DNA of 64,000 nt from Paenibacillus sp. sptzw28 (GTDB lineage: Bacteria > Bacillota > Bacilli > Paenibacillales > Paenibacillaceae): contig NZ_CP080545.1 in assembly GCF_019550795.1 (NCBI RefSeq), positions 1,445,501 to 1,509,500 on the forward strand. The letters run 5' to 3'. A model generated the notes under the pieces. That model was not told where the DNA came from and made no database searches. It was given only the letters and a program-made list of their open reading frames with translations. The position numbers were made by a program, and so were the translations under genes. Below are positions 37,760-46,987 of this stretch, one piece after another; the first letter of the stretch is position 1, and every line of letters starts with the position of its first letter.

Positions 37760-40015
37760 GTGAAAAAAACCAGGTTCAATTTGTTGGCTAAATTCTTGAT
37801 TTCTTATTTACTGGTCCTGTTGTTCCCTGTCATCGTTATCCTGTTCTACTATTATCCGTACTCAATGGATATCGTGAAGGAGAAACAAATGGAATGGAAC
37901 GCCCACATCACCGACCAAGTTATGAACTCAATGGATATATTCACCCGGTACGCGTACAATCTGCCGTCGGAGCTGGTGCAAAACCGGGAGATGAAGCTTT
38001 ACATGGCGAACGAAGAAGACTATCAAAAAGTTGTAATCTCGGAAGAAATGCGCAAATACAATGCGACGGATGCATTTATCGACAACATCTTTTTATACGT
38101 CAAAAGCACCGGCTATCTTTTTTCCAAGACTGGAAGCGCATACAGTGTTCATGATTTCGAAAGCCCGGGAGTCGGATATTATTACGAGGACTGGCCGAAC
38201 ATGTTCGAGCAATTGAACAGCCTGAGTGTGCCCACCGTCCGGCCTGTCGAGAACGTCATCGTTCCAGGCAAAAACCGGATGCGAATGCTGACCTTCCTGC
38301 TGCCGCTGCCCCTAGGCGGCACTAGCTCCCCCGGTTCGGTATTAATCATGGTAAGAGAAGAGACGATCATTCGAATGATGAAGTCGGTTTCCGAGGCTTA
38401 TAACGGGGACTTCTTTATCTTGGATCATAAAGGGAATCGGTTAGTCTCTTTGCGCGATACCTCCTACAGTCATTCGGACGATTTTCGCAAGTTAATATCG
38501 GGCTTGGACCAAAACAAGTCAGGATCAGGAACTTACAAGATGGGTGGCGAGTCTTATATCGTCTCGCACGACGTTTCGGATAAGAACGGTTGGCAATATG
38601 TCAGTTTGATACCTGTGGCGGAGACATTGCAGGATATCCGAACCATTCAGCGCAATACCGTTTTTCTATTTATTTTAATTCTGCTGCTTGAGGTGCTCGT
38701 CATTTATGTTTCTATACGCAAAAATTATCGTCCGATCAAAGGTTTGGTCAGTTTCGCCAGAAATATGTTTTTACCGAACGAACAAACGAAGATGAACGAA
38801 ATCGATACGATACGATTTGCGCTGGATCAGCTTTCCTCCGACAACAGCAAGCTGGACGAAAGAGTGAGAAGCACGCTTCCGATTATGCGGGAAAATCTGT
38901 TGTTTGAGCTGGTAAGCGGGCATTACACGACATGGGAGGACTTTCAAAGGGAGGCCGCTCCATACGGGTTGTCATTCAATTACCCCTTAGTTATGGTTGC
39001 TGTAATTTCCTGCGAAACGGAAGATAATCTGATCGGTACAGCTTCCGACTATTTCCGGATGAAGGAAAACGAGCTTCCGGAAGGTCTGCAAGGGTATTTT
39101 TTCAAAAGCATCTATAACCACGAAATCATTTTTGTCTGTTCCGGCAAACAGGATATGCAGTTGAAGACGTATCTGGGCTGCCTTCAGCAAGAGCTGGCCA
39201 TACGGGCAGGCATTCGTTCGCTGATTGGAATAGGGTCGCCGGAGCCGTCCCCGGAAGGGGTCCATCTGTCTTATTTGCAGGCTGTGCGCGCGGCCGAGCA
39301 TCTTCGCATCCGTAAGCAATACTCGGTTCTTGTTTTCGAGGAAATCGTTGTCCAGCAGACCGGTACGGTTTCCTATTTTGCGGAGCAGCTGCAATCGCTC
39401 GAGCTGTTCATATTGAAAAACGACATCACCGCAATCGAATCGGTCCTTGAGCGGATCATCGATTATATCGGCAATGACGGGACGCCTCCGCATATGGTGA
39501 GAACGGTATATTTGAATACAATCACCGTTATATTGGCAGGCTTGGACCGGTTCAGACAGGACGACCGGAGCTTGCTGCAGCTGTCCGAAGCTGCTTTCCA
39601 CCATCGTTATACCATCGAACAGATGGTAGGGATAATGCGGGAGAGCTGCGGTAAGCTGTGCGATTTCATTAGGAGCACGGTGCCGCCTTCCCGAACGGTC
39701 TCAATAGAAGAGATTTTGGCCTTTATAGAAAAAGAGGGGATGAATCCCGACTTTTCTCTGCAGCTGATTGCCGATCACTTCGGAATGTCGCTTTCGAACT
39801 TCAGCTATTACTTCAAGAAAACGATGGGGCAAAATTTCAAAGTGCACATCGACCGGCTTCGAATCCAAAAATCCATCGAGCTGCTTAGGAACACGGACGA
39901 GACGCTGGAATCGATCTCGCATCAGATAGGCTATTCCAATACGTCCAGTTTTATTCGTTCCTTCAAGAAAAACATAGGCACAACGCCGGGGCAATTCCGT
40001 GATTTGAGAATGTGA
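37760..40015 (+). CDS. AraC-family regulator with membrane sensor half
   Basis: 751 aa from the GTG at 37760 (AGGCAGGTG seven bases before); GTG 37751 is possible. One membrane span near residues 9-33 (FLISYLLVLLFPVIVILF), an extracellular sensor domain (about 35-295) and a second span (about 297-318) are followed by a cytoplasmic part. It ends in an AraC double helix-turn-helix (about 650-750: MSLSNFSYYFKKTMGQNF, IGYSNTSSFIRSFKKNIGTTP). Such proteins sense extracellular signals and directly control an adjacent transporter operon. The next genes, a binding protein and permeases, are the likely target. It is also a candidate for the two-box regulon. Confidence 0.9.
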   Translation: MKKTRFNLLAKFLISYLLVLLFPVIVILFYYYPYSMDIVKEKQMEWNAHITDQVMNSMDIFTRYAYNLPSELVQNREMKLYMANEEDYQKVVISEEMRKYNATDAFIDNIFLYVKSTGYLFSKTGSAYSVHDFESPGVGYYYEDWPNMFEQLNSLSVPTVRPVENVIVPGKNRMRMLTFLLPLPLGGTSSPGSVLIMVREETIIRMMKSVSEAYNGDFFILDHKGNRLVSLRDTSYSHSDDFRKLISGLDQNKSGSGTYKMGGESYIVSHDVSDKNGWQYVSLIPVAETLQDIRTIQRNTVFLFILILLLEVLVIYVSIRKNYRPIKGLVSFARNMFLPNEQTKMNEIDTIRFALDQLSSDNSKLDERVRSTLPIMRENLLFELVSGHYTTWEDFQREAAPYGLSFNYPLVMVAVISCETEDNLIGTASDYFRMKENELPEGLQGYFFKSIYNHEIIFVCSGKQDMQLKTYLGCLQQELAIRAGIRSLIGIGSPEPSPEGVHLSYLQAVRAAEHLRIRKQYSVLVFEEIVVQQTGTVSYFAEQLQSLELFILKNDITAIESVLERIIDYIGNDGTPPHMVRTVYLNTITVILAGLDRFRQDDRSLLQLSEAAFHHRYTIEQMVGIMRESCGKLCDFIRSTVPPSRTVSIEEILAFIEKEGMNPDFSLQLIADHFGMSLSNFSYYFKKTMGQNFKVHIDRLRIQKSIELLRNTDETLESISHQIGYSNTSSFIRSFKKNIGTTPGQFRDLRM

Positions 40016-40066
40016 GATGCATTTTTTGAAGATATGCAATTTTTGATTTGTTCAAAAACTGTGTAT

Positions 40067-40104
40067 TTGCAACCGTTTTCATGCTGTAAATATAAGCGCT
40101 TTCA
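40067..40104 (+). promoter_or_regulatory. Promoter with overlapping cre-like site upstream of binding-protein operon
   Basis: TTGCAA at 40067, a 17-nt spacer and ATATAA at 40090. TATAAGCGCTTTCA at 40091-40104 matches cre at 13 of 14 positions and overlaps the -10, so CcpA would block polymerase. Confidence 0.5.
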
Positions 40105-40284
40105 AAAATTGATGATCGCTCAAAAACTGTCCGTATACGGTCCTGAGGCGATTCGGTTAGGGTAAGGGTGCACAGCATATTCACCCGGCGAACGGGGGGG
40201 AGGTTACGAGGTTCAACTTGATGCCGGGAGCGGCAATAAGCCGCAGCGAAGTTTATGTACATTCTATATGTTGGGGGTTATGCA

Positions 40285-41916
40285 ATGCGTAATAAGTTCA
40301 TGATTTTCTTGTCGGTGATTACGGTATTGGCACTTGTACTCTCCGGATGCAGCGGTTCCGGCTCCAATTCCGGCAACGGCGGCGGGGATACGAACGGATC
40401 CACTTCGGGGGATGCAGGCGGCAGCGGCGGTAAAGTTAAATTAACGGCTATCATGGTCAAGCACCCTCTCACGAAACCGCTCGCACAAATGGAATGGCTG
40501 AAGAAAGCGGAGGATGCCGCAGGTGTTGAAATCGAGTGGCAGGAGATTACCGCCGACTGGGGACAGAAGAAAGGTACAATGCTTGCCAGCGGCGATATTC
40601 CGGATTTGTTTGTCGGAGCCAATGTTATTACGGACGCTGATTTTGCACAATTCTCAGGTCTGTTCCAGGATTTGACCGAATTGCTGCCGAAGGCTCCGAA
40701 TGTCCAGGCGATGTTCGAAGAGAAGCCGGAAACGAAAGTTATTGCAACGCAGCCGGACGGAAAAATTTACGGCCTGCCCAAATACCAAAGATTCTGGCCT
40801 GCCTCTGCAACAAGACAATACATTAATCAAAAGTGGCTGGACAATCTGGGGTTAAAGATGCCCACAACCTGGGATGAATTATATGATGTACTCGTCGCTT
40901 TTAAAGAAAAGGACGCTAACGGAAACGGCGATCCGAACGATGAGATCCCGATGGATTGGCCTGGCGGCATTGGAGGATACTTCAATCCGGCCGTTCTACT
41001 CGGGAGCGAGGGTATTACTTTAACGGATGGAAGCGGCAATGGTTATTTTGTTGAAGACGGTAAAGTGAAGAACTTCCTGATCGACGAGCGCTATAAAAAT
41101 CTGGTTGTCTTCCTAAACAAACTGTATAAAGCCGGTTTGATCAACCCTGAAGTATTTACTCATGATTACACGAAATACCAATCAGTCGCCCGCGGAACGG
41201 GAGATACGGCGAAGGTCGGCTTTACGTGGGGCTGGGTAGCATCGGACAGATTCGGCGAGCAGCTTGCACCGCAATATACGTCGATGTCGCCGTTAACGGT
41301 CGATTCTACGACGAAAGCTTCCTGGAGCTATGATTACAATTCATTAAATTATGGTTCCAACATGGTTGTCATGTCGGCCAAAACGAAAAATAAAGAAGCT
41401 GCCATAAGATTTATCAATGAATTGTATAACCCTAAAGTGAGCATGCAGGTGTTATTCGGTTCAATCGGCCCGAACATTAAGGATAATGGAGACGGCACTT
41501 ACAGTGTACTGCCGCCGAGTGATCCGAAGATGGATCCGGGAACATGGAAGTGGACATCAACAATGGCTGATGCAGGACCTATGTATATTGCCGATTCGTT
41601 AAATTTGAAGCTGGGCAAAGATATGCAGGAGGTTCTCACGCAGTCGGAACCGCTGAAGAACGCTTTGGAGGTAGACCCGAAGAAAGATGTATTCCCGGGC
41701 ATGTTCATCAAGTATACGACTCAGGACAACAACACAATGAGCCTTAACAACACGAACGTGATGAATCTGGCCAATACCAGATTTGCGAAGTGGGTCATTA
41801 AAGGCGGAGTTGAATCCGAGTGGGACAACTATGTGAAAGAGAATCAAAAAGCCGGCTTGGAACAAAACATTGAAATCATGCAAAAATACTACGACGACTA
41901 CATGAGCAAAAATTAA
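40285..41916 (+). CDS. Extracellular solute-binding lipoprotein (LplA-like)
   Basis: 543 aa from the ATG at 40285, chosen for GGGGG ten bases upstream; an open extension to 40255 has no such site. The signal MRNKFMIFLSVITVLALV ends in the lipobox LSGC. A Gly/Ser/Asn-rich linker follows (SGSGSNSGNGGGDTNGSTSG). The body belongs to the large LplA-type binding family. It is first gene of a binding protein-permease-permease operon downstream of the AraC regulator. Two strong hairpins separate it from the permeases and should raise its expression relative to theirs. Confidence 0.9.
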   Translation: MRNKFMIFLSVITVLALVLSGCSGSGSNSGNGGGDTNGSTSGDAGGSGGKVKLTAIMVKHPLTKPLAQMEWLKKAEDAAGVEIEWQEITADWGQKKGTMLASGDIPDLFVGANVITDADFAQFSGLFQDLTELLPKAPNVQAMFEEKPETKVIATQPDGKIYGLPKYQRFWPASATRQYINQKWLDNLGLKMPTTWDELYDVLVAFKEKDANGNGDPNDEIPMDWPGGIGGYFNPAVLLGSEGITLTDGSGNGYFVEDGKVKNFLIDERYKNLVVFLNKLYKAGLINPEVFTHDYTKYQSVARGTGDTAKVGFTWGWVASDRFGEQLAPQYTSMSPLTVDSTTKASWSYDYNSLNYGSNMVVMSAKTKNKEAAIRFINELYNPKVSMQVLFGSIGPNIKDNGDGTYSVLPPSDPKMDPGTWKWTSTMADAGPMYIADSLNLKLGKDMQEVLTQSEPLKNALEVDPKKDVFPGMFIKYTTQDNNTMSLNNTNVMNLANTRFAKWVIKGGVESEWDNYVKENQKAGLEQNIEIMQKYYDDYMSKN

Positions 41917-41926
41917 ATCAAGTGCC

Positions 41927-41969
41927 GGAAGATGCTGCCGCCGTCCTTAAAGACGGCAGAGCATCTTCC
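41927..41969 (+). terminator. Intercistronic hairpin 1
   Basis: GGAAGATGCTGCCGCCGTC pairs with GACGGCAGAGCATCTTCC (one bulge), followed by only TT. It probably acts as a partial terminator or RNA stabiliser rather than a full stop. Confidence 0.7.
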
Positions 41970-41977
41970 TTAAATCG

Positions 41978-42030
41978 CCTAAGCTTACGGAGCAAGGTTT
42001 CGCCTGCGATTCTTGCTCCGTAAGCTTAGG
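41978..42030 (+). terminator. Intercistronic hairpin 2
   Basis: A perfect 19-bp inverted repeat, CCTAAGCTTACGGAGCAAG at 41978-41996 and its complement at 42012-42030, with a 15-nt loop and no T run directly after it. It lies between the binding-protein and permease genes. Confidence 0.8.
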
Positions 42031-42059
42031 GCTCAACACTACTTTTTAGGAGAATGCCT

Positions 42060-43028
42060 ATGAGCTCTCAAACGATTGAGATTGGCGGCAATAAGGACGC
42101 AGCCGGAGTTCGGTCCGCGAAGAAGCCGACGGTTATTAACACGTTCAAGCGGGACTATCAGTTGTGGATCATGATATTTCCGGCAATTGCCGTTATCTTC
42201 ATATTTAATTACATCCCGCTGTATGGCGTTCAACTGGCTTTCCGGGATTATGACTTCAGCAAAGGGATTACCGGAGGAGAATGGCGGGGACTATATTACT
42301 TTGACCAATTTATTAACAGCTATTTGTTTGCCGATTTAATGAAGAATACATTTTTCATCAGTCTTGCAACGATTATCATCGGTTTTCCCGCGCCTATTAT
42401 ACTGGCGCTTATCCTGAATCAGATCCGAAGGAAAAAGTTAAAGCAAATCATGCAAACCACCGTGTATTTACCTCACTTTATTTCGATCATTGTACTGGTG
42501 GGAATGCTGAATGTCCTGTTATCGCCGGAAACGGGCATTGTCGGATATTTGATGAAGTCCGGCGGAATGGGCGATATTAATCTGCTCGCTTCGACCACTT
42601 CATTTATCCCAGTATATGTGCTCTCCGACATCTGGCAGCATTGCGGGTGGAACAGCATTATCTATCTGGCTGCGCTTTCGACTGTCGATCCGCTATTGTA
42701 TGATTCCGCGAAAATGGACGGCGCCAGCAGGTGGCAAACGATACGTTATGTAGACATACCGGCTATCGTTCCGACGATGATTATTTTGTTTATTCTCAGC
42801 ATGGGCGGGATACTCGGCACAGGCTTTGAAAAAGTCTTTCTGATGCAAAATTCATTGAATCTCCCTGTATCGGAGGTTATTGCAACGTACGTTTACAAGA
42901 TCGGCATTATGTCGAACCAGTTCAGTTACGCTGCAGCAATCGGTTTGTTCAATACGGTCATTAATTTTATTTTCCTGTTTGCCGTGAATGCCATTGCAAA
43001 GAGAGCTTCAAACATGAGTTTGTTCTAA
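42060..43028 (+). CDS. LplB/YteP-like polysaccharide ABC transporter permease
   Basis: 322 aa from the ATG at 42060, set by AGGAG seven bases upstream; an ATG at 42054 is too close to it. Six spans start at LWIMIFPAIAVIFIFNYIPL, with the PLYGVQLAF motif typical of LplB. The EAA loop reads LYDSAKMDGASRWQTIRYVD near nt 42699-42755, with Asp-Ser in place of the usual Glu-Ala. The next permease starts 25 nt after its stop. It forms an importer with the binding protein at 40285. Confidence 0.88.
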   Translation: MSSQTIEIGGNKDAAGVRSAKKPTVINTFKRDYQLWIMIFPAIAVIFIFNYIPLYGVQLAFRDYDFSKGITGGEWRGLYYFDQFINSYLFADLMKNTFFISLATIIIGFPAPIILALILNQIRRKKLKQIMQTTVYLPHFISIIVLVGMLNVLLSPETGIVGYLMKSGGMGDINLLASTTSFIPVYVLSDIWQHCGWNSIIYLAALSTVDPLLYDSAKMDGASRWQTIRYVDIPAIVPTMIILFILSMGGILGTGFEKVFLMQNSLNLPVSEVIATYVYKIGIMSNQFSYAAAIGLFNTVINFIFLFAVNAIAKRASNMSLF

Positions 43029-43053
43029 ACGGCTGTCGAAAGAGGGAATGGCT

Positions 43054-43953
43054 ATGGGTATGAGTATAAGAGGTAAAAGTCCCAGTGAAATTATGTTCAG
43101 CATCTTTATGTTCGTGGTTTGCACGTTCATGTTTCTTATCGTTGCATATCCATTGTACTTTATCATCATAGCGTCGATCAGCGATTCCCAGCTCGTATCG
43201 ACAGGAAAGGTTTTTCTGATACCGAAAGGAATCAGCCTCTTCGGATACAAGGAAATATTTCAGGATCCGAGAATTTGGACCGGGTATAGAAACACTATGA
43301 CGTACACGATTCTGGGTACATTTGTGAATTTATTATTTACCTTGCCGGCTGCCTATGTACTATCCAGACGGGAATTTCGGGCAAGACGGTTTATTATGTT
43401 CTTCTTCGTCGTGACCTTGTTTTTCAACGGAGGCCTGATTCCGACTTACTTATTGATGAAGGGGCTGCATCTGACTAACACGATAGGGGTTTTTATTTTT
43501 CCATTCGCTGTGAATGTTTTTTATCTGATCATCGCACGAACGTTTTTTGAAACTTCTTTGCCCTCCGAATTGTATGAGGCGGCGGCGATAGACGGCTGTT
43601 CTCATTTCAAATTTTTCATACAAGTGGCCATGCCGTTGTCCAAAGCGCTTATATCCGTAATCGGACTTTATTATCTGGTCGGACATTGGAACGATTTCTT
43701 CACAGCTTTAATTTATATCCGAAGCAATGAATTGCAGCCGCTGCAGATTATATTAAGGGATATTCTATTATCGAATCAGGTATTTGCCAGCGGTGCAGGC
43801 GTGGGCGGAGATGCGGGAGGCTATGCGCAGAGATACGCAGACCAGATCAAGTACGGCGTCATCATCGTATCGACATTGCCGATTTTAGTGCTATACCCAT
43901 TTCTGCAGAAATACTTTGAGAAAGGCGTTATGATCGGCTCGGTCAAAGGCTGA
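43054..43953 (+). CDS. LplC/YtcP-like carbohydrate ABC transporter permease
   Basis: 299 aa from the ATG at 43054, chosen for AGAGGG seven bases upstream; 43048 is possible. Six spans, the EAA loop YEAAAIDGCSHFKFFIQVAM around nt 43573-43635, and the family ending FEKGVMIGSVKG. It is the last gene of the operon, followed by a hairpin terminator at 44031. No ATPase is encoded nearby. Confidence 0.88.
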   Translation: MGMSIRGKSPSEIMFSIFMFVVCTFMFLIVAYPLYFIIIASISDSQLVSTGKVFLIPKGISLFGYKEIFQDPRIWTGYRNTMTYTILGTFVNLLFTLPAAYVLSRREFRARRFIMFFFVVTLFFNGGLIPTYLLMKGLHLTNTIGVFIFPFAVNVFYLIIARTFFETSLPSELYEAAAIDGCSHFKFFIQVAMPLSKALISVIGLYYLVGHWNDFFTALIYIRSNELQPLQIILRDILLSNQVFASGAGVGGDAGGYAQRYADQIKYGVIIVSTLPILVLYPFLQKYFEKGVMIGSVKG

Positions 43954-44030
43954 TTGGCTAATAGTGTATACATCAGTTCCAATATGGTAAGTCTGATGCC
44001 GGTGATGAGAGGATGTTTGCATTTCAGTAT

Positions 44031-44056
44031 GAAAGGGGCCCACCGGCCCCTTTTCC
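44031..44056. terminator. Bidirectional intrinsic terminator
   Basis: A perfect stem GAAAGGGGCC / GGCCCCTTTTC with a 4-nt loop. It lies between convergent genes and has T/A runs on both sides. Confidence 0.8.
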
Positions 44057-44113
44057 TGCTGTTAAGGCCCTTCAAATTCAGAAACGCTGTCCATCTTCAG
44101 TTCACGGGAGCTT

Positions 44114-45277
44114 TCACGGCTTTATTATGTTAAATTGATCGTCCAGCAGCTCCCAGTTTTGCGGGAATGGTTCCCCAAGCACCCAATAAGCAACCCCATG
44201 AAGCCGATATTGCTTTACAAGGTTGAATTTAGCCTGCATGCTCTGTTCATTTTCAAACCAGACAACGTGATTTTTCCCGTTATCGTCCGTGTAATTGAAA
44301 TAAGGGGCCTGTGACGTGTTGTCGAAATTGACTTTTGCACCCTCCTTGACCGCTAAATCCGCCGCCTCCTGCGGTGCGGCTCTTTTTGCAAAAGGGCCGC
44401 CTTTTATATAAGGCAAGGTCCAATCATATCCGTAAAGAGGAGCTCCCATCACAATTTTATTGCGCGGAATGACCGACACGGCGTAATCAAGCACCTGCCG
44501 GACCTGCGGAATAGGAGACACCGCCATCGGCGGGCCGCCGGACCACCCCCATTCGTAGGTCATCAGAATGACAAAATCGGTGAGCTCGCCGTGTCTTTTG
44601 TAATCATGGGCGCCGTGCCACGGTCCGGTTTGCTCATCGCTCGTTTTCGGAGCCAATGCCGTGGAAACTTTGTAACCCGCTTTTCTTACCTGGGGAATAA
44701 TGGTCTCCAGAAAACCGTTATACAACCCGCGATCTTTCGCGCGTATATGTTCGAAGTCGATATTCAATGCTTTGTAGCCATTATCTTTCATTGTTTGGAG
44801 AACATTTTGAATCAGCCTTTTGGAGGCTGCTTTATCCGTGAATATGGTGTAAGCAACATCCGGTGAGAAGTTTCCTTCTGTAAAATTGGTGATGACCATC
44901 ATAGGAGCAGCGCCTGTTTTTCGCGTTGCCGCAAGAGCCTCTTCAGCCTTGAAGGGGTAGAAGCTGCCATCGGCTTTCACGCGGTAACTGAAAAAAGCAA
45001 TGTAGGATAAATGTTTCCCTACGTCATTTACATCGGACACGGCTTTACGGGCATCGACCGGTTCAAGAAACCCAATGGTATGAGTTGGAGTTTTTCCGTA
45101 ATTCGTTTCGAACGGCCGGATTTCTTTCGGTTTATTATCGTTCGTCTTGATTTGCTGGACACGAGGATGAGGATTTGTAACGTCCTTACGCTCTTCTGTA
45201 CCTTGTTTTTGAGCATTTCCGGCACATCCTGTAAAGGTCAAGGTAAGGGAGAGCATGAGGAGTAACAATTTTTTCAT
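44114..45277 (-). CDS. GH18-family lipoprotein (SleL/YaaH-like catalytic domain)
   Basis: 387 aa from the ATG at 45277, chosen for GAGGAGC nine bases upstream; the frame is open further but would be non-coding leader. The lipobox is FTGC (C18). The GH18 barrel has the catalytic NIDFEHI motif with D164 and E166. Further typical pieces are ILMTYEWGWSGGPPMAVSPI and MGAPLYGYDW. No LysM repeat is present, unlike SleL or YaaH. Related enzymes hydrolyse N-acetylglucosamine linkages in cortex or wall peptidoglycan. It is probably attached to the outer face of the membrane. Confidence 0.85.
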   Translation of the reverse strand: MKKLLLLMLSLTLTFTGCAGNAQKQGTEERKDVTNPHPRVQQIKTNDNKPKEIRPFETNYGKTPTHTIGFLEPVDARKAVSDVNDVGKHLSYIAFFSYRVKADGSFYPFKAEEALAATRKTGAAPMMVITNFTEGNFSPDVAYTIFTDKAASKRLIQNVLQTMKDNGYKALNIDFEHIRAKDRGLYNGFLETIIPQVRKAGYKVSTALAPKTSDEQTGPWHGAHDYKRHGELTDFVILMTYEWGWSGGPPMAVSPIPQVRQVLDYAVSVIPRNKIVMGAPLYGYDWTLPYIKGGPFAKRAAPQEAADLAVKEGAKVNFDNTSQAPYFNYTDDNGKNHVVWFENEQSMQAKFNLVKQYRLHGVAYWVLGEPFPQNWELLDDQFNIIKP

Positions 45278-45468
45278 AATAAGAACAGCTCCTCTTGTTT
45301 TTTTGTATTTTTCCAATTCAAGAGAAGGATTATCCGGAATGTTCATTCTTATCCAAAATGCAAGCGAACACAGAGGGAATAGGAAGTTAAGCGATTGAAT
45401 ATGATGTCGATGAGTCTCATAAATTCGTACAGGTAAGTTGGCAGCCTGCATAGGAGCGTGATGTCCGG

Positions 45469-46947
45469 TTGGATCCTTTAATCCCAACGTCACTTCCCCC
45501 TTATGAAATGGTTGAAATTATCAGAAACGGGCTCATTAAGACAAGGTTTCCGAAAACAATCATTATTGCAGGAGCAGGTCTGGCAGGTCTGGTCGCTGGT
45601 TCTTTGCTGAAGGATGCGGGTCACAGCGTGAAGATCATTGAGGCCAACACTCGGGTTGGAGGGCGGGTATACACCCTGAGGGCGCCGTTTACCGCCGGAT
45701 TATATCTGGATGTGGGCGCAATGCGCATTCCCGATTCTCATTATCTGGTACTCGAGTACATTCGGAAATTCGGCTTATCCATTGGGTCGTTTATTAACGA
45801 AACGCCTGAGGACACCATTTATGTGAACGGGATCAGGACCTGGCTGAAAAGCTACCGGAGCCAGCCGGATATACTGAATTATCCGGTAGCTCAGCACGAA
45901 AGAGGGAAGACCGCGCAGGAGCTGCTGAATATTGCGGTAGAGCCCATCCTTGAATTTATCAAGAAAGATCCTGGCCGACATTGGCCTCTGATTGAGAAAG
46001 AGTTCGATAAATATTCGATGTATACATTTTTGAAGTATCGCCCTCATCTGTTTGGGGCTCCTCTTTCGGAAGGGGCCATTGAAATGATCGGAGTACTGCT
46101 TGGCTCGGAAGGATACATGGAACAGTCCTTCCTGGACATTTTGCGATTTTTGAACACTTTGCGGGCGAATCGCTTTTACCAGATATCAGGGGGCAACGAT
46201 TTGCTGCCCCGAGCCTTTCTTCCCAAGCTGCATGAAAATATCATGTTTGAGCAAAAAATGACGAAGATTGTCCTGCATCAAGGCGGAGTAACCATCCACT
46301 CGTCTCATGAAGGAACTTTGGATACCTGCAGCTTTGCAGGCGATCTAGCAATTGTTGCTATTCCTTTTACCGTGATGAGATTTGTGGAGGTGGAACCGCG
46401 CAATTCTTTCTCGCACAACAAATGGAAAGCGATACGCGGGCTGCACTACGTGATAGATACCAAAATCGGGATCGAGTTCAAAAGCAGGTTCTGGGAAAGG
46501 GCCGGGCAAAAGGGCGGAAGGGCTATTACAGACCTTCCGATAAGGTTTACTTATTATCCAAGCCACGGGATCGGAACGCCGGGTCCGGCTGTCATTCTGG
46601 CAAGTTATACGCTTGGGGACGATGTAATGTCCTGGGATGGCCTGCCGAACGAAGAGCGCGTTCGTTACGCCTTAAAGAACCTAGCTGTCATTCACGGGGA
46701 TATTGTTTATCGTGAGTTTGTGAGAGGCACTTCCTTCAGCTGGGCCCAAAATCCGTACTCCTGCGGAGAATGGGCCATGTTCAAGCCGGGACAGCAAACC
46801 GAGCTTTACCCCTATATTGCAGCTCCGGAAGGGAATGTTCACTTCGCCGGGGAACATACAACGCTTACCCACGGCTGGATGGAGGGGGCCATTGAGTCCG
46901 GCATCCGTGCTGCCGTTGAAGTAAATGACCGCCCAAAACCAAGATGA
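45469..46947 (+). CDS. FAD-dependent amine oxidase / L-amino-acid oxidase family protein
   Basis: 492 aa. The FAD-binding Rossmann motif is IIIAGAGLAGLVAGSLL (residues about 31-47), with IIEANTRVGGRVYTL after it. A GAMRIP substrate-side motif and the C-terminal FAD motif VHFAGEHTTLTHGWMEGAIE are both present, as in flavin monoamine and L-amino-acid oxidases. The start is uncertain: TTG 45469 has AGGAG 12 bases upstream, and an ATG lies at 45508. The gene is divergent from the GH18 gene and ends at a hairpin shared with the convergent MATE gene. Confidence 0.85.
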   Translation: MDPLIPTSLPPYEMVEIIRNGLIKTRFPKTIIIAGAGLAGLVAGSLLKDAGHSVKIIEANTRVGGRVYTLRAPFTAGLYLDVGAMRIPDSHYLVLEYIRKFGLSIGSFINETPEDTIYVNGIRTWLKSYRSQPDILNYPVAQHERGKTAQELLNIAVEPILEFIKKDPGRHWPLIEKEFDKYSMYTFLKYRPHLFGAPLSEGAIEMIGVLLGSEGYMEQSFLDILRFLNTLRANRFYQISGGNDLLPRAFLPKLHENIMFEQKMTKIVLHQGGVTIHSSHEGTLDTCSFAGDLAIVAIPFTVMRFVEVEPRNSFSHNKWKAIRGLHYVIDTKIGIEFKSRFWERAGQKGGRAITDLPIRFTYYPSHGIGTPGPAVILASYTLGDDVMSWDGLPNEERVRYALKNLAVIHGDIVYREFVRGTSFSWAQNPYSCGEWAMFKPGQQTELYPYIAAPEGNVHFAGEHTTLTHGWMEGAIESGIRAAVEVNDRPKPR

Positions 46948-46978
46948 AGCCCTTCCTCGCGGAAGGGCTCTTCTTTTC
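46948..46978. terminator. Bidirectional terminator between convergent genes
   Basis: AGCCCTTCC-TCGC-GGAAGGGCT, followed by CTTCTTTTCC. It occupies the 40-nt gap between the amine oxidase and MATE genes. Confidence 0.8.
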
Positions 46979-46987
46979 CAATCCCGC

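Noticed and set aside
45278..45493. N-terminal extension of the GH18 lipoprotein
   Set aside because: The frame is open but lacks a ribosome site, and the lipoprotein signal with GAGGAGC before 45277 marks the real start.
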